Origin: Rheinheimera sp. MMS21-TC3
GTDB taxonomy: Bacteria; Pseudomonadota; Gammaproteobacteria; Enterobacterales; Alteromonadaceae
Direction of reading: 5' to 3'
Assembly: GCF_032229285.1 (NCBI RefSeq)
Contig: NZ_CP135084.1
Span: forward strand, 1,178,001-1,242,000
DNA length: 64,000 bases
The position numbers and the translations under genes were made by a program. The first letter of the stretch is position 1, and each line of letters opens with the position of its first letter. Below are positions 27,411 through 38,241 of the stretch, piece by piece. Below the pieces are notes generated by a model. That model saw only the letters and a program-made list of their open reading frames with translations. It was not told where the DNA came from and did not search any database.

Positions 27411-28730
27411 AATTTTAGGATTAAATTTATAGAGTAGTAAAATTAACACTAATGCAGGTAAGCCTAGTAACGCCGTAACAATAAAGAATTGGTTATAGCC
27501 CAATTGCTGCACCATGATGCCAGAGAAGCCCCCTGCAAATTTAGGTAGTAAAAGCATGAGTGAGCTAAAAATTGCGTATTGTGTAGCAGTAAAAGCTAAA
27601 TTCACTAATGAAGATAAATAAGCAATAAAAGCACTAGTCGCAATCCCCGCGCTTAAGTTGTCGGCAGAAATAACTAAAGTTAACCAAGTTAAGTCATGGC
27701 CTATGGTACTAAGAGTGGCAAATAATAAATTGGTTGTTGCGCTTAATATAGCGCCTAAAAATAAGATCCGTAAAATACCAAATTGGTTAATTAATATCCC
27801 ACCTAAAGCTGCACCAACTAAGGTCATAATGACCCCAAATACTTTAGATATACTCGCAATTTCTTCTTTGCTATAGCCCATATCAACATAAAATGCATTT
27901 GCCATTATCCCCATTACTATATCTGATAGTCGATAACAGGAAATTAAGGCTAAAATTAATAATGCTTGCCACTTGTAGCGCTGCACAAAATCAACAAAAG
28001 AGGCTAAAACAGCCGTTTTTAGCCAGTTAATAAGCTTAAAGTGACCTGTTTGTTTAGCATTTTGTTGTAAGTGAGTTTGCGGTTCTTTACTTAATAAAGT
28101 GGTTAGCAGCCCCGGCAGCATACACAATGCCATAGTGGCATAGGCCAGTTGCCAGCCTAGCAGCTCATACTCTTTACCTGTTGAATATAGTGCTGCTAAC
28201 CATAAGGTGCCGGCTGAGGCTAAGATCATCGCTAAACGATAGCCGGTTAAATAGGCTGCAGCTAAGGCTGCTTGTAATTTTTCTGGTGCTGTTTCGATGC
28301 GAAAAGCATCAACATTGATATCTTGCGTCGCCGAGGCAAAAGCTAAAATGATGGCAAAAACGGCCATCAAAGCCAAATTATGTTGCGGATCCGTAAATGC
28401 CATGGCCAATATTGCTGCAATAACGGTTACTTGAGATGCTAATAACCAACTGCGCCGCCGACCTAAGCGCTGGTGAAGAAAGGGCAGTTGAACATGGTCT
28501 GCTAGCGGAGACCAAAGCCATTTAAAAGCATAAGCTAAAGCAACCCAACTGAAGTAGCCTATATCGGCGCGAGAAACGTTGGCTTCTCTAAGCCAAAAAG
28601 ACAATACACCAAATACCAGCATTAAAGGTAAACCGCTAGAAAACCCTAAGATAAAGATACTTAATACACGAGATTGAAAATAAATTTGTAGGCCACGTAG
28701 GCTGTTAACTATAAATGACAAAAGAGACAC
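27393..28730 (-). CDS. ampG: AmpG-family muropeptide permease
   Basis: AmpG brings GlcNAc-anhydroMurNAc peptides from the periplasm into the cell for recycling. The protein has about 12 to 14 membrane segments and AmpG blocks: FSSGLPLMLVFGVLSFWL, DIGYFSWVALAYAFKWLWSPLAD, GRRRSWLLASQ and ASATQDINVDAFRIE. The GTG at 28730 gives 445 residues and has a weak ribosome binding site, so a slightly later start is possible. yajG and bolA are near, as in E. coli. Confidence 0.88.
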   Translation of the reverse strand: MSLLSFIVNSLRGLQIYFQSRVLSIFILGFSSGLPLMLVFGVLSFWLREANVSRADIGYFSWVALAYAFKWLWSPLADHVQLPFLHQRLGRRRSWLLASQVTVIAAILAMAFTDPQHNLALMAVFAIILAFASATQDINVDAFRIETAPEKLQAALAAAYLTGYRLAMILASAGTLWLAALYSTGKEYELLGWQLAYATMALCMLPGLLTTLLSKEPQTHLQQNAKQTGHFKLINWLKTAVLASFVDFVQRYKWQALLILALISCYRLSDIVMGIMANAFYVDMGYSKEEIASISKVFGVIMTLVGAALGGILINQFGILRILFLGAILSATTNLLFATLSTIGHDLTWLTLVISADNLSAGIATSAFIAYLSSLVNLAFTATQYAIFSSLMLLLPKFAGGFSGIMVQQLGYNQFFIVTALLGLPALVLILLLYKFNPKIKTTAK

Positions 28731-28783
28731 TCGACTGCTTAAACAGCTGTTACTTTACTGCTGATTTAAATTAGGTCAAGTGT

Positions 28784-29104
28784 TTATGGTCGGATACCGA
28801 CACAGTTTGCTGGTGCTAGGCCATAGCCCTTCAAATAGCTAAGACAATCCTGAATATTAGTGCGCAGCTGTTGGTCATACAGTAAATATGGCTCTGGCCA
28901 ATATTCTAATTGGTGCAGCAAATGCCAAAATACTTGCTCTTGGCCACTACATTCTTGCGGGTAGTTTTGTTTGTACTGGGCCCATTCTTCTAGTGTGTCC
29001 CAAATAAAAATATGTAATTCAGAATAAGGGATCCGGCCATAAAAATAACCGGAAACATAATTAATTAATTGCTGTGATTTACTATCAATAAAAGGGTTAA
29101 GCAT
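28784..29104 (-). CDS. Conserved hypothetical protein, 106 residues
   Basis: I do not recognise a named domain. The protein is soluble and rich in aromatic residues (GYFYGRIPYSELHIFIWDTLEEWAQYK; VFWHLLHQLEYWPEPYLLYD), with no signal peptide. The ATG at 29104 has GAAGGTG six bases upstream. It lies 53 bases after the cyclophilin gene and 53 before ampG, all on the minus strand, so it may be part of a yajG-ppi-ampG transcript. No function is proposed. Confidence 0.75.
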   Translation of the reverse strand: MLNPFIDSKSQQLINYVSGYFYGRIPYSELHIFIWDTLEEWAQYKQNYPQECSGQEQVFWHLLHQLEYWPEPYLLYDQQLRTNIQDCLSYLKGYGLAPANCVGIRP

Positions 29105-29157
29105 AATGCACCTTCGGCTGTCCTAAAACAGAGCAATTAACCTAAGTATAGTCTGTT

Positions 29158-29766
29158 TTATAATTCTGGCGCGGGTAGTACAGTAATCATTTTTATTACA
29201 ATGGGTTCAACCGGTACGTTAGGCCAGCCAAGTTCAGTAGAGACATCAGTTGCTTGTTGTCTAATTTTCTCTAATACTGATTCACCTGCTGTAATACGGC
29301 CAAATACCGCATAGCCCCAGCGTGAGCCTGGGTCTAAATTCGGGTTATCTTTTAAATTGAAAAAAAACTGACTTGTTGCACTGTGGGGATCATTTACTCT
29401 AGCCATAGCTATAGTACCAAATGTATTTTTTAAGCCATTACCAGACTCATTAAATATTGGCTCACGCTCCACTATGGCTTTAAATTCAGTATTATAGCCG
29501 CCGCCTTGTAATACATACTCGGATTCTAAGCGATGGAAAATAGTATTATTATAGCGTTTATCTTTGACGTAGCTAAGAAAATTATTAACCGTAATTGGCG
29601 CTCGACTACGATCTAGTTCTAGTTCTATATCGCCTAAAGAGGTACTGATAAGTACTTTAGGAAATAAATTATTGGCCTGCACAAATTTCCCAGGATTAGC
29701 AAAGCTAGTCATACTGTAGCTTAGCAATACAATTAAAAAAAATGTCGAAAATAGTCGCATTATCAT
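29158..29766 (-). CDS. Periplasmic peptidyl-prolyl cis-trans isomerase, cyclophilin type
   Basis: This 202-residue protein has a cleavable signal peptide (MIMRLFSTFFLIVLLSYS, cut near SFA|NPG) and a cyclophilin domain of the bacterial PpiA type: LDRSRAPITVNNFLSYV, NTIFHRL, and SATSQFFFNL. It catalyses proline isomerisation during folding in the periplasm. GGAG lies seven bases before the ATG at 29766, and the start is three bases after the yajG stop. PpiA is the likely orthologue, but paralogues cannot be excluded. Confidence 0.9.
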   Translation of the reverse strand: MIMRLFSTFFLIVLLSYSMTSFANPGKFVQANNLFPKVLISTSLGDIELELDRSRAPITVNNFLSYVKDKRYNNTIFHRLESEYVLQGGGYNTEFKAIVEREPIFNESGNGLKNTFGTIAMARVNDPHSATSQFFFNLKDNPNLDPGSRWGYAVFGRITAGESVLEKIRQQATDVSTELGWPNVPVEPIVIKMITVLPAPEL

Positions 29767-29769
29767 TAC

Positions 29770-30327
29770 TTAACTCCGTAAAAAATTTTGCCAGCTAGTA
29801 TCTTGTAATAATTGACCTAGCACTTGTTCGGTTAATACTCTTAAATCTCGCTCTACTGCAGCTATATCTATTTTAAAAGGTCCTGTTACGTTACCATCCC
29901 CAGAATAGGTTTTAGTAAACTCCTTACCAGAATCAGTTTTAATCATAATAGTTAGCCCTACCTGATTAGTGACGGTATGGTCTAATGTATTTTGTTGTAC
30001 CAAAGCCTGTAACTGCGCAACTTTAATAGTAACACTAGTGGTGTTGTTACTATTGATAGTGGCGCCTTGCTGGCTTAAAGCTTGCGAAATTGTTGCTTGT
30101 AAGTGAGCAATAAGGTCATTACTGGTTTTAAGTTGATAGCCTTTACCCTTTTTTACGACTTTTAGCGTGTAAGGCATAGCTCTACTATCGACTACATGCA
30201 AGCTAAATTGAGCCTGACTAAGTGATGAACTTGGGGCTGCATAGGCTTGCGGTGCTAAAATAAACTTAGTTGGATTATTACTACAAGCAGTCAATAATAA
30301 AAAAGTTAAAACCAGTAGATAACGCAT
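29770..30327 (-). CDS. yajG: YajG family lipoprotein
   Basis: This 185-residue lipoprotein has a signal peptide with the lipobox LTAC and the YajG domain (the N-terminal FILAPQ, the central VVDSR, and a beta-sheet-rich C-terminal half). Its role is not known. In E. coli yajG lies between bolA and ampG; here the same genes are present with rlmG and a cyclophilin inserted. It starts three bases after the rlmG stop. Confidence 0.85.
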   Translation of the reverse strand: MRYLLVLTFLLLTACSNNPTKFILAPQAYAAPSSSLSQAQFSLHVVDSRAMPYTLKVVKKGKGYQLKTSNDLIAHLQATISQALSQQGATINSNNTTSVTIKVAQLQALVQQNTLDHTVTNQVGLTIMIKTDSGKEFTKTYSGDGNVTGPFKIDIAAVERDLRVLTEQVLGQLLQDTSWQNFLRS

Positions 30328-30330
30328 TGA

Positions 30331-31491
30331 TTAACTCCTTTTAATAGCTTCTAAAATAACAAATTTGGGTCCTGTAGCTAGTAGTCGGCAATTACCAAAA
30401 AGGCGTTGCAGCACTTCGCTATAATTTAAATGGCGATTGGCCACTATGCGAAAATAGCCACCTTGTTTTAGAACACGCTTGGCATCTAAAAACATTTTGT
30501 TTGCAATATGTCGAGTGACTTCTTGTTGCTGATGAAAAGGTGGGTTGCATAAAATGTAATCTGCTGACTTGTCCGCTTGTTGTTGTAAACAGTCATCAAT
30601 CACAAAGTCACATTGTGCTAGCTTTTCAGGTAAGTTACTGGCAATGGTTTGCCTAGCTGATTCAATAGCCATATAAGATTCATCGGTAAATATAAGCTTA
30701 ATATTATTAGTTTGCTGCAGTAGTTTAAGGCCAATGACTCCGTTACCACAGCCAAGATCAATGACAGTTTTCTGCTCTGTTATTTGTGGCAAATGCTTTA
30801 GAAATACCCGCGCACCTAAGTCAAGCTTTTCACGTGAGAAGACATTAGCATGATTGACAACTTTAAAGCTTGAGTCTTCTAAAGGCCAAACTAATGGAAA
30901 CTCTACAAACTTATTTGGTTTTAAATCTTTACTGAATTGACTTTGGATTAAACGACACTTTTTTACTGTTAACGAGGCTGAACTAGGGCCAAGAGTTTGC
31001 TCAAACATCGCCATGACATTACGAGTAATGTCTTTAGCTTTAGCGCTGGCATAAATAATGGTCTCTGGCGTCGCTACTTGTGCTAGCTGCTGTAAAATAT
31101 ACTGCAAGTAACTATGATTATTCGGTAGTTTTATTAAAACAATATCAGCATTAGGGTAAGCCTCTAAGCTAGTGAGTTGTTTTAGTTGCTGCGCCGGAAG
31201 TTTATTTTGTTCACGATTATATAATGTACCTTGGGCAGCGAGTAATGAGTCATTAATTTGTGTTTGCTGACAATCTGCCAAAGCACAAGACAAGGCGCCA
31301 TAGCTATCATTAATAATAAGCAGCTTTGGCTGCCGCTTATGCATTGTGGTAAAGCTGGTTATGGCCTGGCTAGCATGGCTAATAAGCAACTCATCAGCCG
31401 CATCCCAAGCTTGTAAACTAGAATTATGTTGGTTTAATGGCCAACGTTGTAGTTGCCAAGTACCGGTTACACTTTCAAAAATAATATTCAT
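30331..31491 (-). CDS. rlmG: 23S rRNA m2G1835 methyltransferase
   Basis: RlmG methylates G1835 of 23S rRNA using S-adenosylmethionine. The 386-residue protein has a degenerate N-terminal methyltransferase half (LIINDSYGALSCALAD) and a catalytic C-terminal half with DLGCGNGVIGL and NPPFHQQQ. The frame is open for 27 codons upstream, but the ATG at 31491 aligns with the E. coli start and gives a normal length. It is divergent from bolA. Confidence 0.93.
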   Translation of the reverse strand: MNIIFESVTGTWQLQRWPLNQHNSSLQAWDAADELLISHASQAITSFTTMHKRQPKLLIINDSYGALSCALADCQQTQINDSLLAAQGTLYNREQNKLPAQQLKQLTSLEAYPNADIVLIKLPNNHSYLQYILQQLAQVATPETIIYASAKAKDITRNVMAMFEQTLGPSSASLTVKKCRLIQSQFSKDLKPNKFVEFPLVWPLEDSSFKVVNHANVFSREKLDLGARVFLKHLPQITEQKTVIDLGCGNGVIGLKLLQQTNNIKLIFTDESYMAIESARQTIASNLPEKLAQCDFVIDDCLQQQADKSADYILCNPPFHQQQEVTRHIANKMFLDAKRVLKQGGYFRIVANRHLNYSEVLQRLFGNCRLLATGPKFVILEAIKRS

Positions 31492-31698
31492 AACAACACA
31501 TATAATAAAGTAAGGCACCCATTTTGACATGCCTATGCGATAGCGACAACTAACAAAAGCAGTAGCCAGCATTTAGCGTAAATAACTCAGGAAGTATTCT
31601 CTACCTTTCTGCTTAGCTAAGTTTGGCGTATAGTATGCCGCGAGTTATATTAACCAGGCGTATTTAATCGCAGCTTTAATAGCAAAAGGACTTATATA

Positions 31699-32013
31699 AT
31701 GGTGATTTATCAAACGATAGAGCAAAAGTTACGTGATAGCTTTAATCCGACATTTTTACAAGTCACTAATGAAAGCTATAAGCATAATGTTCCTGTGGGT
31801 TCAGAGTCACATTTTAATGTGATAGTAGTTAGCGATGCCTTTGCTAATCAACGATTACTGCAGCGGCATAGAGCTATAAATGCAGTGCTAGCTGAAGAAC
31901 TAGCTCAGCATATCCATGCTTTGGCAATGCACACCTATACCCCTCAAGAGTGGAATGAACAGCAAGCGGATAAAGTGCCTGCCTCACCTAAATGTTATGG
32001 TGGCGGCAAATAA
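31699..32013 (+). CDS. bolA: BolA family protein
   Basis: BolA proteins are small regulators linked to stress, morphology and, with monothiol glutaredoxins, to iron-sulfur handling. This 104-residue protein has the family blocks [31 protein letters not shown] and [18 protein letters not shown] is nine bases before the ATG at 31699. Its position near yajG and ampG fits a conserved cluster. Confidence 0.93.
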   Translation: MVIYQTIEQKLRDSFNPTFLQVTNESYKHNVPVGSESHFNVIVVSDAFANQRLLQRHRAINAVLAEELAQHIHALAMHTYTPQEWNEQQADKVPASPKCYGGGK

Positions 32014-32123
32014 ATTCTGGGCAGCATTAACAGAAAATGGAAAGTCATTGCGCTGATCCGACCTGTTTTTGCTGGTAAAGTTTTACACTAGCGTCAATTT
32101 TCGCAATAACAGCAGGAGCTGTC

Positions 32124-33317
32124 ATGGTTATTCAACCTAAAATTCGTGGTTTTATTTGTACTAATGCGCATCCAGTAGGTTGTGCAGAGCATGTCAACGA
32201 ACAGATTGAGTATGTTAAATCGTTAGGTGACATCACCCAAGGTCCAAAAAATGTTTTAGTTATTGGCTCATCAACTGGTTATGGCTTAGCGTCACGTATT
32301 ACAGCCGCTTTTGGCTCAGGTGCTAAAACCTTAGGCATCTTTTTTGAAAAAGAGCCCAGTGAAACCAAAACAGCTTCAGCAGGTTGGTATAATACGGTCG
32401 CCTTTGAGCAAGCAGCAGATGCAGCTGGGCTGTGGAATAAACATATCAATGGTGATGCATTTACCGATGAGTTAAAAGCGCAAGCCATAGATGTTATTCG
32501 TCAAGAGATGGGTAAAATTGATTTAATAGTTTATAGCTTGGCGGCACCTCGGCGTAAAGATCCGGTAACTGGCGATGTATATGGTTCTGTTTTAAAGCCT
32601 ATAGGGGAAGCCTATACCGCTAAAACATTAAATACTAGCAAGCGTGAAATAGAACATGTGTCTGTAGAGCCTGCTAGCGAACAAGAAATCTTTGACACTA
32701 TTAAAGTGATGGGTGGTGAAGATTGGGAACGTTGGATAAACCAACTTGACGGTGCAGGTGTGTTAGCCGACAACTGTCAAACAGTTGCTTATACTTATAT
32801 AGGTGAAAAACTTACTTGGCCTATCTATGGTAAAGCCACTATCGGTCGGGCCAAAGAAGATTTAGATCGGGCAGCAGCGGCCATCACCGGTAAGTTAGAG
32901 CGCATTAATGGTAAAGCTTATGTTGCATCACTAAAAGCACTGGTTACCCAAGCTAGCTCAGCTATTCCTATTATGCCTTTATATATTTCATTGCTCTATC
33001 GTGTCATGAAAGAAGAAGGCACCCATGAAGGCTGTATTGAACAAATTAACGGCTTATTCCGTCAAGGTTTATACAGTGCTACGCCTACGCTAGATAGTGA
33101 AGGACGCTTACGTCAAGATGGTAAAGAGTTAAGTGAGCATATTCAGCAAGCAGTAACAGACTTATGGCACCAAGTTACGACAGAAACTATAGATACTTTA
33201 ACCGATTACAAAGGCTATCATAGTGAGTTTTTACGTCTGTTTGGCTTTGGTTATGAGCATGTAGATTATGACGCTGACGTGGAAGCTTTGTTGCCATTAA
33301 CAAACTTGGTTAAATAA
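32124..33317 (+). CDS. fabV: Enoyl-ACP reductase FabV
   Basis: FabV reduces trans-2-enoyl-ACP (and enoyl-CoA in some cases) with NADH in the last step of each fatty acid elongation cycle. The 397-residue protein starts VIQPKIRGFICTNAHPVGC and has the nucleotide-binding LVIGSSTGYGLASRI and the FabV-type catalytic Y-x8-K in YIGEKLTWPIYGKA. AGGAG lies before the ATG at 32124. FabV enzymes are known for tolerance to triclosan compared with FabI. It is the only enoyl reductase gene in the window. Confidence 0.96.
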   Translation: MVIQPKIRGFICTNAHPVGCAEHVNEQIEYVKSLGDITQGPKNVLVIGSSTGYGLASRITAAFGSGAKTLGIFFEKEPSETKTASAGWYNTVAFEQAADAAGLWNKHINGDAFTDELKAQAIDVIRQEMGKIDLIVYSLAAPRRKDPVTGDVYGSVLKPIGEAYTAKTLNTSKREIEHVSVEPASEQEIFDTIKVMGGEDWERWINQLDGAGVLADNCQTVAYTYIGEKLTWPIYGKATIGRAKEDLDRAAAAITGKLERINGKAYVASLKALVTQASSAIPIMPLYISLLYRVMKEEGTHEGCIEQINGLFRQGLYSATPTLDSEGRLRQDGKELSEHIQQAVTDLWHQVTTETIDTLTDYKGYHSEFLRLFGFGYEHVDYDADVEALLPLTNLVK

Positions 33318-33649
33318 TTAGGTTTATGCGTTTAACTTTAAAGCTTAACCCTAAATGGATAGGGCTACATAAGTAAACGAGAGCTAAGGCAACAGTTAAA
33401 ACGCTTGGTTTATTCTGCTGAAGTAACTTTGACTCGACCAAGCGTATATTTAGTCGGCTAATTTGCTATAAAATTTGCGCTTTAGCATAGATAGGTGGTC
33501 GCATTAGTGCTAGAATTCGCGACTTTAATACGTGTATCCGCTGATAAAATAACCAGACCAAGGTTTGGATTTATTCTACGGATGCGCTGCGCGGTGAGCA
33601 GCTGAAAAACTAGGTCCTGTTTCTTCCAATAATAGTAGTGCAAGTACGT
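33318..33649 (+). other. Leader region before nqrA, no gene found
   Basis: These 332 bases between fabV and nqrA hold no gene I can support. CGCTTGGT (33402-33409) and ACCAAGCG (33437-33444) form an 8-bp inverted repeat with a 27-base gap. TATAAA at 33467-33472 could be a -10 element, but no good -35 is in place. Several short hairpins follow (for instance CCAA/TTGG and GCTGC/GCAGC), so the nqr mRNA may have a structured leader. I recognise no riboswitch. Confidence 0.5.
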
Positions 33650-34990
33650 ATGATAAAACTCAAAAAAGGCTTGGACATTCCCCTGTCGGGCAGTCCTAAA
33701 CAAGAGATCAGTACCGGCAATAGCATCAAAACCGTAGCGGTATTGGGCGAAGAGTATGTTGGTATGCGTCCGACCATGGCGGTCGAAGTAGGTGATCAAG
33801 TAAAAAAAGGTCAGGTACTTTTTGAAGACAAAAAGAACCCAGGCGTTAAATTTACTGCACCTGTCGCAGGTACTGTCAAAGAAATTAACCGTGGCGCTAG
33901 GCGGGTATTACAGTCTGTAGTTATTGCTGCAGAAGGTGATGCTGCTGAAAAGTTTACTAGCTACCCAGCTAATCAGCTGGCTGGTTTAAGTGCAGAGCAG
34001 GTTAAGCAAAATTTAGCGGATTCAGGTCTTTGGGTAGCGTTACGTACCCGACCTTACAGCCAATCTCCAGCGCTAGACAGTTCGCCTAAGGCGATATTTG
34101 TTAATGCCATGGATACTAATCCGTTAGCAGCAGATCCCAGTGTTATTATTGCCGCTAACTCAGATGCCTTTACGCATGGCTTAACCGTACTTTCTACTTT
34201 AACCGCAGGTAATAAATTATATCTGTGTAAAAAAGCTGGCAGTACAGTACCTAGCATATCCCAGGCAGAGGTCGCTGAGTTTGATGGTCCGCATCCAGCA
34301 GGCTTAGTTGGCACTCATATTCACTTCTTAGATAGCGCTAGTGCTAAAAATATTGTTTGGCATATTGGCTATCAAGACGTCATTGCTATTGGCAAATTGT
34401 TCACTACTGGTGAGTTGTTCAATGAGCGAGTAGTTTCATTAGCTGGTCCTGTAGTGAAATCACCTCGTTTAGTGAAAACCATTTTAGGTGCTTCGGTTAG
34501 CGAGTTAGCAGCAGGTGAATTAGAAGAAGGTCAACAGCGTATTATTTCAGGCTCAGTGTTAGCAGGAACTAATGCTCATGGTGTTCATGGCTACCTAGGG
34601 CGCTTCCATAACCAAATATCAGTATTAGCTGAAGGTTATGAAAAAGACTTTTTAGGTTGGTTAGCACCTGGTGCCTCTAAATTCTCTGTAACACGCGCTT
34701 ATTTAGCACATTTAAATCCGAAACGACTATTTAATATGACTACTACTACTAATGGTTCGCCACGTTCTATGGTACCAATCGGTAACTATGAGCGGGTTAT
34801 GCCATTGGATATATTGCCAACATTATTACTTAGAGATTTAATTTCTGGTGATACTGATGAAGCGCAAGCTTTAGGTTGTCTAGAATTGGACGAAGAAGAT
34901 TTAGCACTGTGTACCTTTGTTTGTCCTGGTAAATACGATTACGGCACTATTTTACGTGATTGCTTGACGACCATTCAGAAGGAAGGCTAG
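33650..34990 (+). CDS. nqrA: Na+-NQR subunit A
   Basis: NqrA is the peripheral cytoplasmic subunit of the Na+-pumping NADH:quinone oxidoreductase and is linked to quinone binding. The 446-residue chain starts [14 protein letters not shown] and has [32 protein letters not shown] and [19 protein letters not shown]. The ATG at 33650 gives the family N-terminus, though no clear Shine-Dalgarno is in front; a start four codons earlier is possible. It heads the operon nqrABCDEF-apbE-nqrM. Confidence 0.97.
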   Translation: MIKLKKGLDIPLSGSPKQEISTGNSIKTVAVLGEEYVGMRPTMAVEVGDQVKKGQVLFEDKKNPGVKFTAPVAGTVKEINRGARRVLQSVVIAAEGDAAEKFTSYPANQLAGLSAEQVKQNLADSGLWVALRTRPYSQSPALDSSPKAIFVNAMDTNPLAADPSVIIAANSDAFTHGLTVLSTLTAGNKLYLCKKAGSTVPSISQAEVAEFDGPHPAGLVGTHIHFLDSASAKNIVWHIGYQDVIAIGKLFTTGELFNERVVSLAGPVVKSPRLVKTILGASVSELAAGELEEGQQRIISGSVLAGTNAHGVHGYLGRFHNQISVLAEGYEKDFLGWLAPGASKFSVTRAYLAHLNPKRLFNMTTTTNGSPRSMVPIGNYERVMPLDILPTLLLRDLISGDTDEAQALGCLELDEEDLALCTFVCPGKYDYGTILRDCLTTIQKEG

Positions 34991-34992
34991 TC

Positions 34993-36204
34993 ATGAGTTT
35001 AAAGCATTTTTTAGAGCGTATTGAGCCCTCATTTGAAAAGGGCGGAAAATATGAAAGATGGTATGCATTATATGAAGCCTTAGCGACAGTATTGTATACA
35101 CCTGGTCATGTTACCCGTAATGGTACTCACGTTCGTGACAGTATCGACTTAAAGCGGATTATGATCTTTGTTTGGTTAGCGCTGTTTCCTGCGTTATTCT
35201 TTGGTATGTATAACATAGGTCATCAGGCTGTTGCTGCATTGCAAGCTGGTTTTGGTACCCCTGATACATGGCAGGTTAGTTTGTTTGCTATGTTAGGCGG
35301 CGAACTTAGCATTGATTCAGGCTGGGCTAGTAAAATGTGGTACGGCGCTGTTTGGTTTGTGCCTATCTATGCCGTGACCTTTATTGTTGGTGGCTTTTGG
35401 GAGGTTTTATTCTCAACGGTTCGTAAGCATGAAATTAACGAAGGTTTCTTTGTTAGTTCAATTTTATTTGCCTTAATATTGCCGGCAACCATTCCTTTAT
35501 GGCAAGTCGCCTTAGGTATTACCTTTGGTATTGTAGTGGCAAAAGAAGTGTTTGGTGGTACTGGCCGTAACTTCTTAAACCCTGCATTAGCTGGTCGTGC
35601 TTTCTTATTCTTTGCTTATCCTGCAGCCATTTCAGGTGATGCAGTATGGACTGTTGCTGACGGATTCTCTGGGCCTACTTTATTAAGTAAAGCCGCTTCT
35701 GGTGAATTGGACTACAGCTGGGCAGCTAGCTCACAACAGTGGTTAGAAGCCTTCTATGGCTTTATTCCAGGCTCTGTAGGTGAAACATCAGTTTTAGCGC
35801 TATTAATTGGTGGTTTTGCTCTAATTTATTTCCGTATCGCTTCATGGCGTATTGTAGCTGGTGTGATGATTGGTATGGTAGCAACATCGTTCCTCTTCAA
35901 TAGCATTGGCTCAGGCAGTAATGCTATGTTTGCTATGCCTTGGCATTGGCACTTAGTGTTAGGAGGCTTTGCAATCGGTATGTTCTTTATGGCAACTGAC
36001 CCTGTATCAGCTTCTTTTACCAATCAAGGTAAATGGGCTTATGGTATTTTAATTGGCTTAATGGTGGTAATGATCCGTGTTGTTAATCCTGCCTATCCTG
36101 AAGGTATGATGTTAGCAATATTATTTGCCAACCTATTTGCGCCATTATTTGATTTCTTCGTGGCTCAGGCCAATATTAAACGGAGGCTGGCACGCAATGT
36201 CTAG
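34993..36204 (+). CDS. nqrB: Na+-NQR subunit B
   Basis: NqrB is a 403-residue membrane subunit that carries a covalent FMN and riboflavin and forms part of the Na+ path. It shows about ten membrane segments, [21 protein letters not shown], and GFSGPTLLS, the threonine of which is the likely FMN attachment site by comparison with V. cholerae T236. AAGGAAGG precedes the ATG at 34993, two bases after the nqrA stop. It overlaps nqrC by eight bases. Confidence 0.97.
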   Translation: MSLKHFLERIEPSFEKGGKYERWYALYEALATVLYTPGHVTRNGTHVRDSIDLKRIMIFVWLALFPALFFGMYNIGHQAVAALQAGFGTPDTWQVSLFAMLGGELSIDSGWASKMWYGAVWFVPIYAVTFIVGGFWEVLFSTVRKHEINEGFFVSSILFALILPATIPLWQVALGITFGIVVAKEVFGGTGRNFLNPALAGRAFLFFAYPAAISGDAVWTVADGFSGPTLLSKAASGELDYSWAASSQQWLEAFYGFIPGSVGETSVLALLIGGFALIYFRIASWRIVAGVMIGMVATSFLFNSIGSGSNAMFAMPWHWHLVLGGFAIGMFFMATDPVSASFTNQGKWAYGILIGLMVVMIRVVNPAYPEGMMLAILFANLFAPLFDFFVAQANIKRRLARNV

Positions 36205-36982
36205 TAATAACGATAGTATCAGCAAAACCTTAATTGTAGTTATTTCACTATGTTTAGTTTGTGCTGTAATAGTGTCAACGGCTGCTGTGCAATTACGTCC
36301 GCAACAACAAGCGAACAAATTGCTAGATTCGCATAAAAACGTCTTAGCTGTAACGGGCTTATTAACTGATGGTGATATTAATCAGTTATACAATAAGCAC
36401 ATTGAAGAGCGCTTTGTTGATTTAGATACTGGTAATTTAGTTGAAAAACCAGAAAACTATGATTACCGCAAAGCAATGAAAGATGTGGATACCAGTGAAA
36501 GATTAACAGCGGCAGAAGATGTAGCCTCTATTAAAACGCGTGCCAACATAGCTCCGGTGTATTTTGCTTATGATAAGGGTGTAGCGTCTGGTGAGTTGAC
36601 TTCAATTGTATTACCTATTCATGGTTACGGTTTATGGTCAACTATGCATGCTTTTTTAGCGTTAAGCAGTGATGGTACAACTATTAAAGGCCTAACTTAT
36701 TACGAGCAAGGTGAAACTGCTGGTTTAGGTGGTGAAGTGCAAAATCCAAGATGGGTTGCGCAATTCGTTGGTAAAAAATTACTAGATAAATCTGGTGAAC
36801 CAGCAATAAAAGTGGTTAAGCCTGGCAATGCCAGTGCCGACTCTGCGTTTGAAGTAGACGGCTTGTCTGGCGCTACTTTAACCAGTAATGGTGTGCAGTA
36901 TACTTTCGATTTCTGGGCCGGCGCCAAGGGCTTTGCTCCCTTCCTGGCTAAAGTTCGTGAAGGAGCATTAAACAATGGCTAA
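36197..36982 (+). CDS. nqrC: Na+-NQR subunit C
   Basis: NqrC has one N-terminal membrane helix and a periplasmic FMN-binding domain. The flavinylation motif is SGATLTSNG near the C-terminus, where the threonine carries [17 protein letters not shown] and WSTMHAF are further family blocks. The ATG at 36197, with GGAGG upstream, gives 261 residues; the open frame upstream lies inside nqrB. It overlaps nqrD by eight bases. Confidence 0.97.
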   Translation: MSSNNDSISKTLIVVISLCLVCAVIVSTAAVQLRPQQQANKLLDSHKNVLAVTGLLTDGDINQLYNKHIEERFVDLDTGNLVEKPENYDYRKAMKDVDTSERLTAAEDVASIKTRANIAPVYFAYDKGVASGELTSIVLPIHGYGLWSTMHAFLALSSDGTTIKGLTYYEQGETAGLGGEVQNPRWVAQFVGKKLLDKSGEPAIKVVKPGNASADSAFEVDGLSGATLTSNGVQYTFDFWAGAKGFAPFLAKVREGALNNG

Positions 36983-37604
36983 TGCAAAAGAAATTAAAAC
37001 GGTCCTGTTTGGTCCTATCTTTGCTAACAACCCTATAGCGTTACAAGTATTGGGTATTTGTTCGGCATTAGCCGTGACTACGCAGATGGATAAAGCTTTA
37101 GTAATGTGTATTGCACTTACGCTAGTAACAGCTTTTTCTAACTTCTTTATCTCGTTAATTCGTAACCATATTCCATCAAGTGTGCGTATTATTGTGCAGA
37201 TGACGATTATCGCTTCATTGGTAATCGTAGTCGATCAGCTGTTAAAAGCATTTGCTTATGAGGTCTCTAAAGAGTTATCGGTATTCGTTGGCTTAATTAT
37301 TACCAACTGTATCGTAATGGGACGTGCTGAAGCCTTTGCTATGAAACGCTCACCAGGTATTAGCTTTTTAGATGGTATTGGTAACGGTTTAGGTTATAGC
37401 CTAGTGTTGATGATTGTTGCCTTTATCCGTGAGTTGGGTGGTTCAGGTACCTTATTTGGTTTTGAAATTATGCCGTTAGTTAAAGATGGCGGCTGGTATC
37501 AACCTATGGGCTTGCTGTTAATGCCACCAAGTGCGTTTATCATTATTGCCGCATTTATATGGATACTACGCGCTTTTCGTACTGAGCAAGTAGAAAAGGC
37601 ATAA
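36975..37604 (+). CDS. nqrD: Na+-NQR subunit D
   Basis: This 209-residue membrane subunit belongs to the NqrD/RnfE family. It has six hydrophobic segments, [20 protein letters not shown] at the front and [14 protein letters not shown], with the conserved cysteine that contributes to the intramembrane iron site shared with NqrE. It overlaps the nqrC end and is followed by nqrE after ten bases. Confidence 0.97.
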   Translation: MANAKEIKTVLFGPIFANNPIALQVLGICSALAVTTQMDKALVMCIALTLVTAFSNFFISLIRNHIPSSVRIIVQMTIIASLVIVVDQLLKAFAYEVSKELSVFVGLIITNCIVMGRAEAFAMKRSPGISFLDGIGNGLGYSLVLMIVAFIRELGGSGTLFGFEIMPLVKDGGWYQPMGLLLMPPSAFIIIAAFIWILRAFRTEQVEKA

Positions 37605-37614
37605 GGGGTTATCG

Positions 37615-38223
37615 ATGGAACATTATATAAGTTTATTTGTTCGCGCGGTTTTTATTGAGAACTTAGCGTTAACGTTTTTCCTCGGTATGTGTACTTTTAT
37701 TGCCGTATCGAAAAAAATCACTACAGCTTTTGGCTTAGGTGTTGCAGTTACTGTAGTACTTGGTATTTCAGTACCGGTAAATAATTTGGTTTATCAAAAC
37801 TTATTAGCACCGGGTGCACTGGGTTGGGCTGGCTTCCCTGAAGCTGATTTAAGCTTTTTAGGCTTCTTAACCTATATTGGTGTTATCGCTGCATTAGTAC
37901 AGATTTTAGAGATGATTTTAGATAAGTTTTTCCCAGCGTTATATAACGCACTAGGGATCTTCTTACCGTTAATCACTGTAAACTGTGCCATCTTCGGTGG
38001 TGTCGCCTTTATGGTAGAGCGTGACTATAACTTTAGCGAAAGTGTGGTCTTTGGTATTGGTAGTGGCCTTGGTTGGGCATTAGCGATTACTTTACTTGCA
38101 GCTGTTCGTGAAAAGTTAAAGTATGCAGATATTCCGGAAGGTTTGCGCGGTTTAGGCTCAACCTTCTTAATTGTTGGTTTAATGGGATTAGGCTTTATGT
38201 CTTTCTCAGGTGTTTCTCTGTAA
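37615..38223 (+). CDS. nqrE: Na+-NQR subunit E
   Basis: This 202-residue membrane subunit of the NqrE/RnfA family starts [23 protein letters not shown] and has VNCAIFGG in the second half. Each of these holds a cysteine of the type that, with NqrD, holds the intramembrane iron centre. Six hydrophobic segments are visible. The order and spacing in the operon are standard. Confidence 0.97.
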   Translation: MEHYISLFVRAVFIENLALTFFLGMCTFIAVSKKITTAFGLGVAVTVVLGISVPVNNLVYQNLLAPGALGWAGFPEADLSFLGFLTYIGVIAALVQILEMILDKFFPALYNALGIFLPLITVNCAIFGGVAFMVERDYNFSESVVFGIGSGLGWALAITLLAAVREKLKYADIPEGLRGLGSTFLIVGLMGLGFMSFSGVSL

Positions 38224-38241
38224 GGGGTAAAGGAACGCGAT

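Noticed and set aside
33482..33799. 105-codon minus-strand frame across the nqrA start
   Set aside because: It overlaps nqrA on the opposite strand, shows no known motif and has no ribosome binding site; the nqrA frame is certain.
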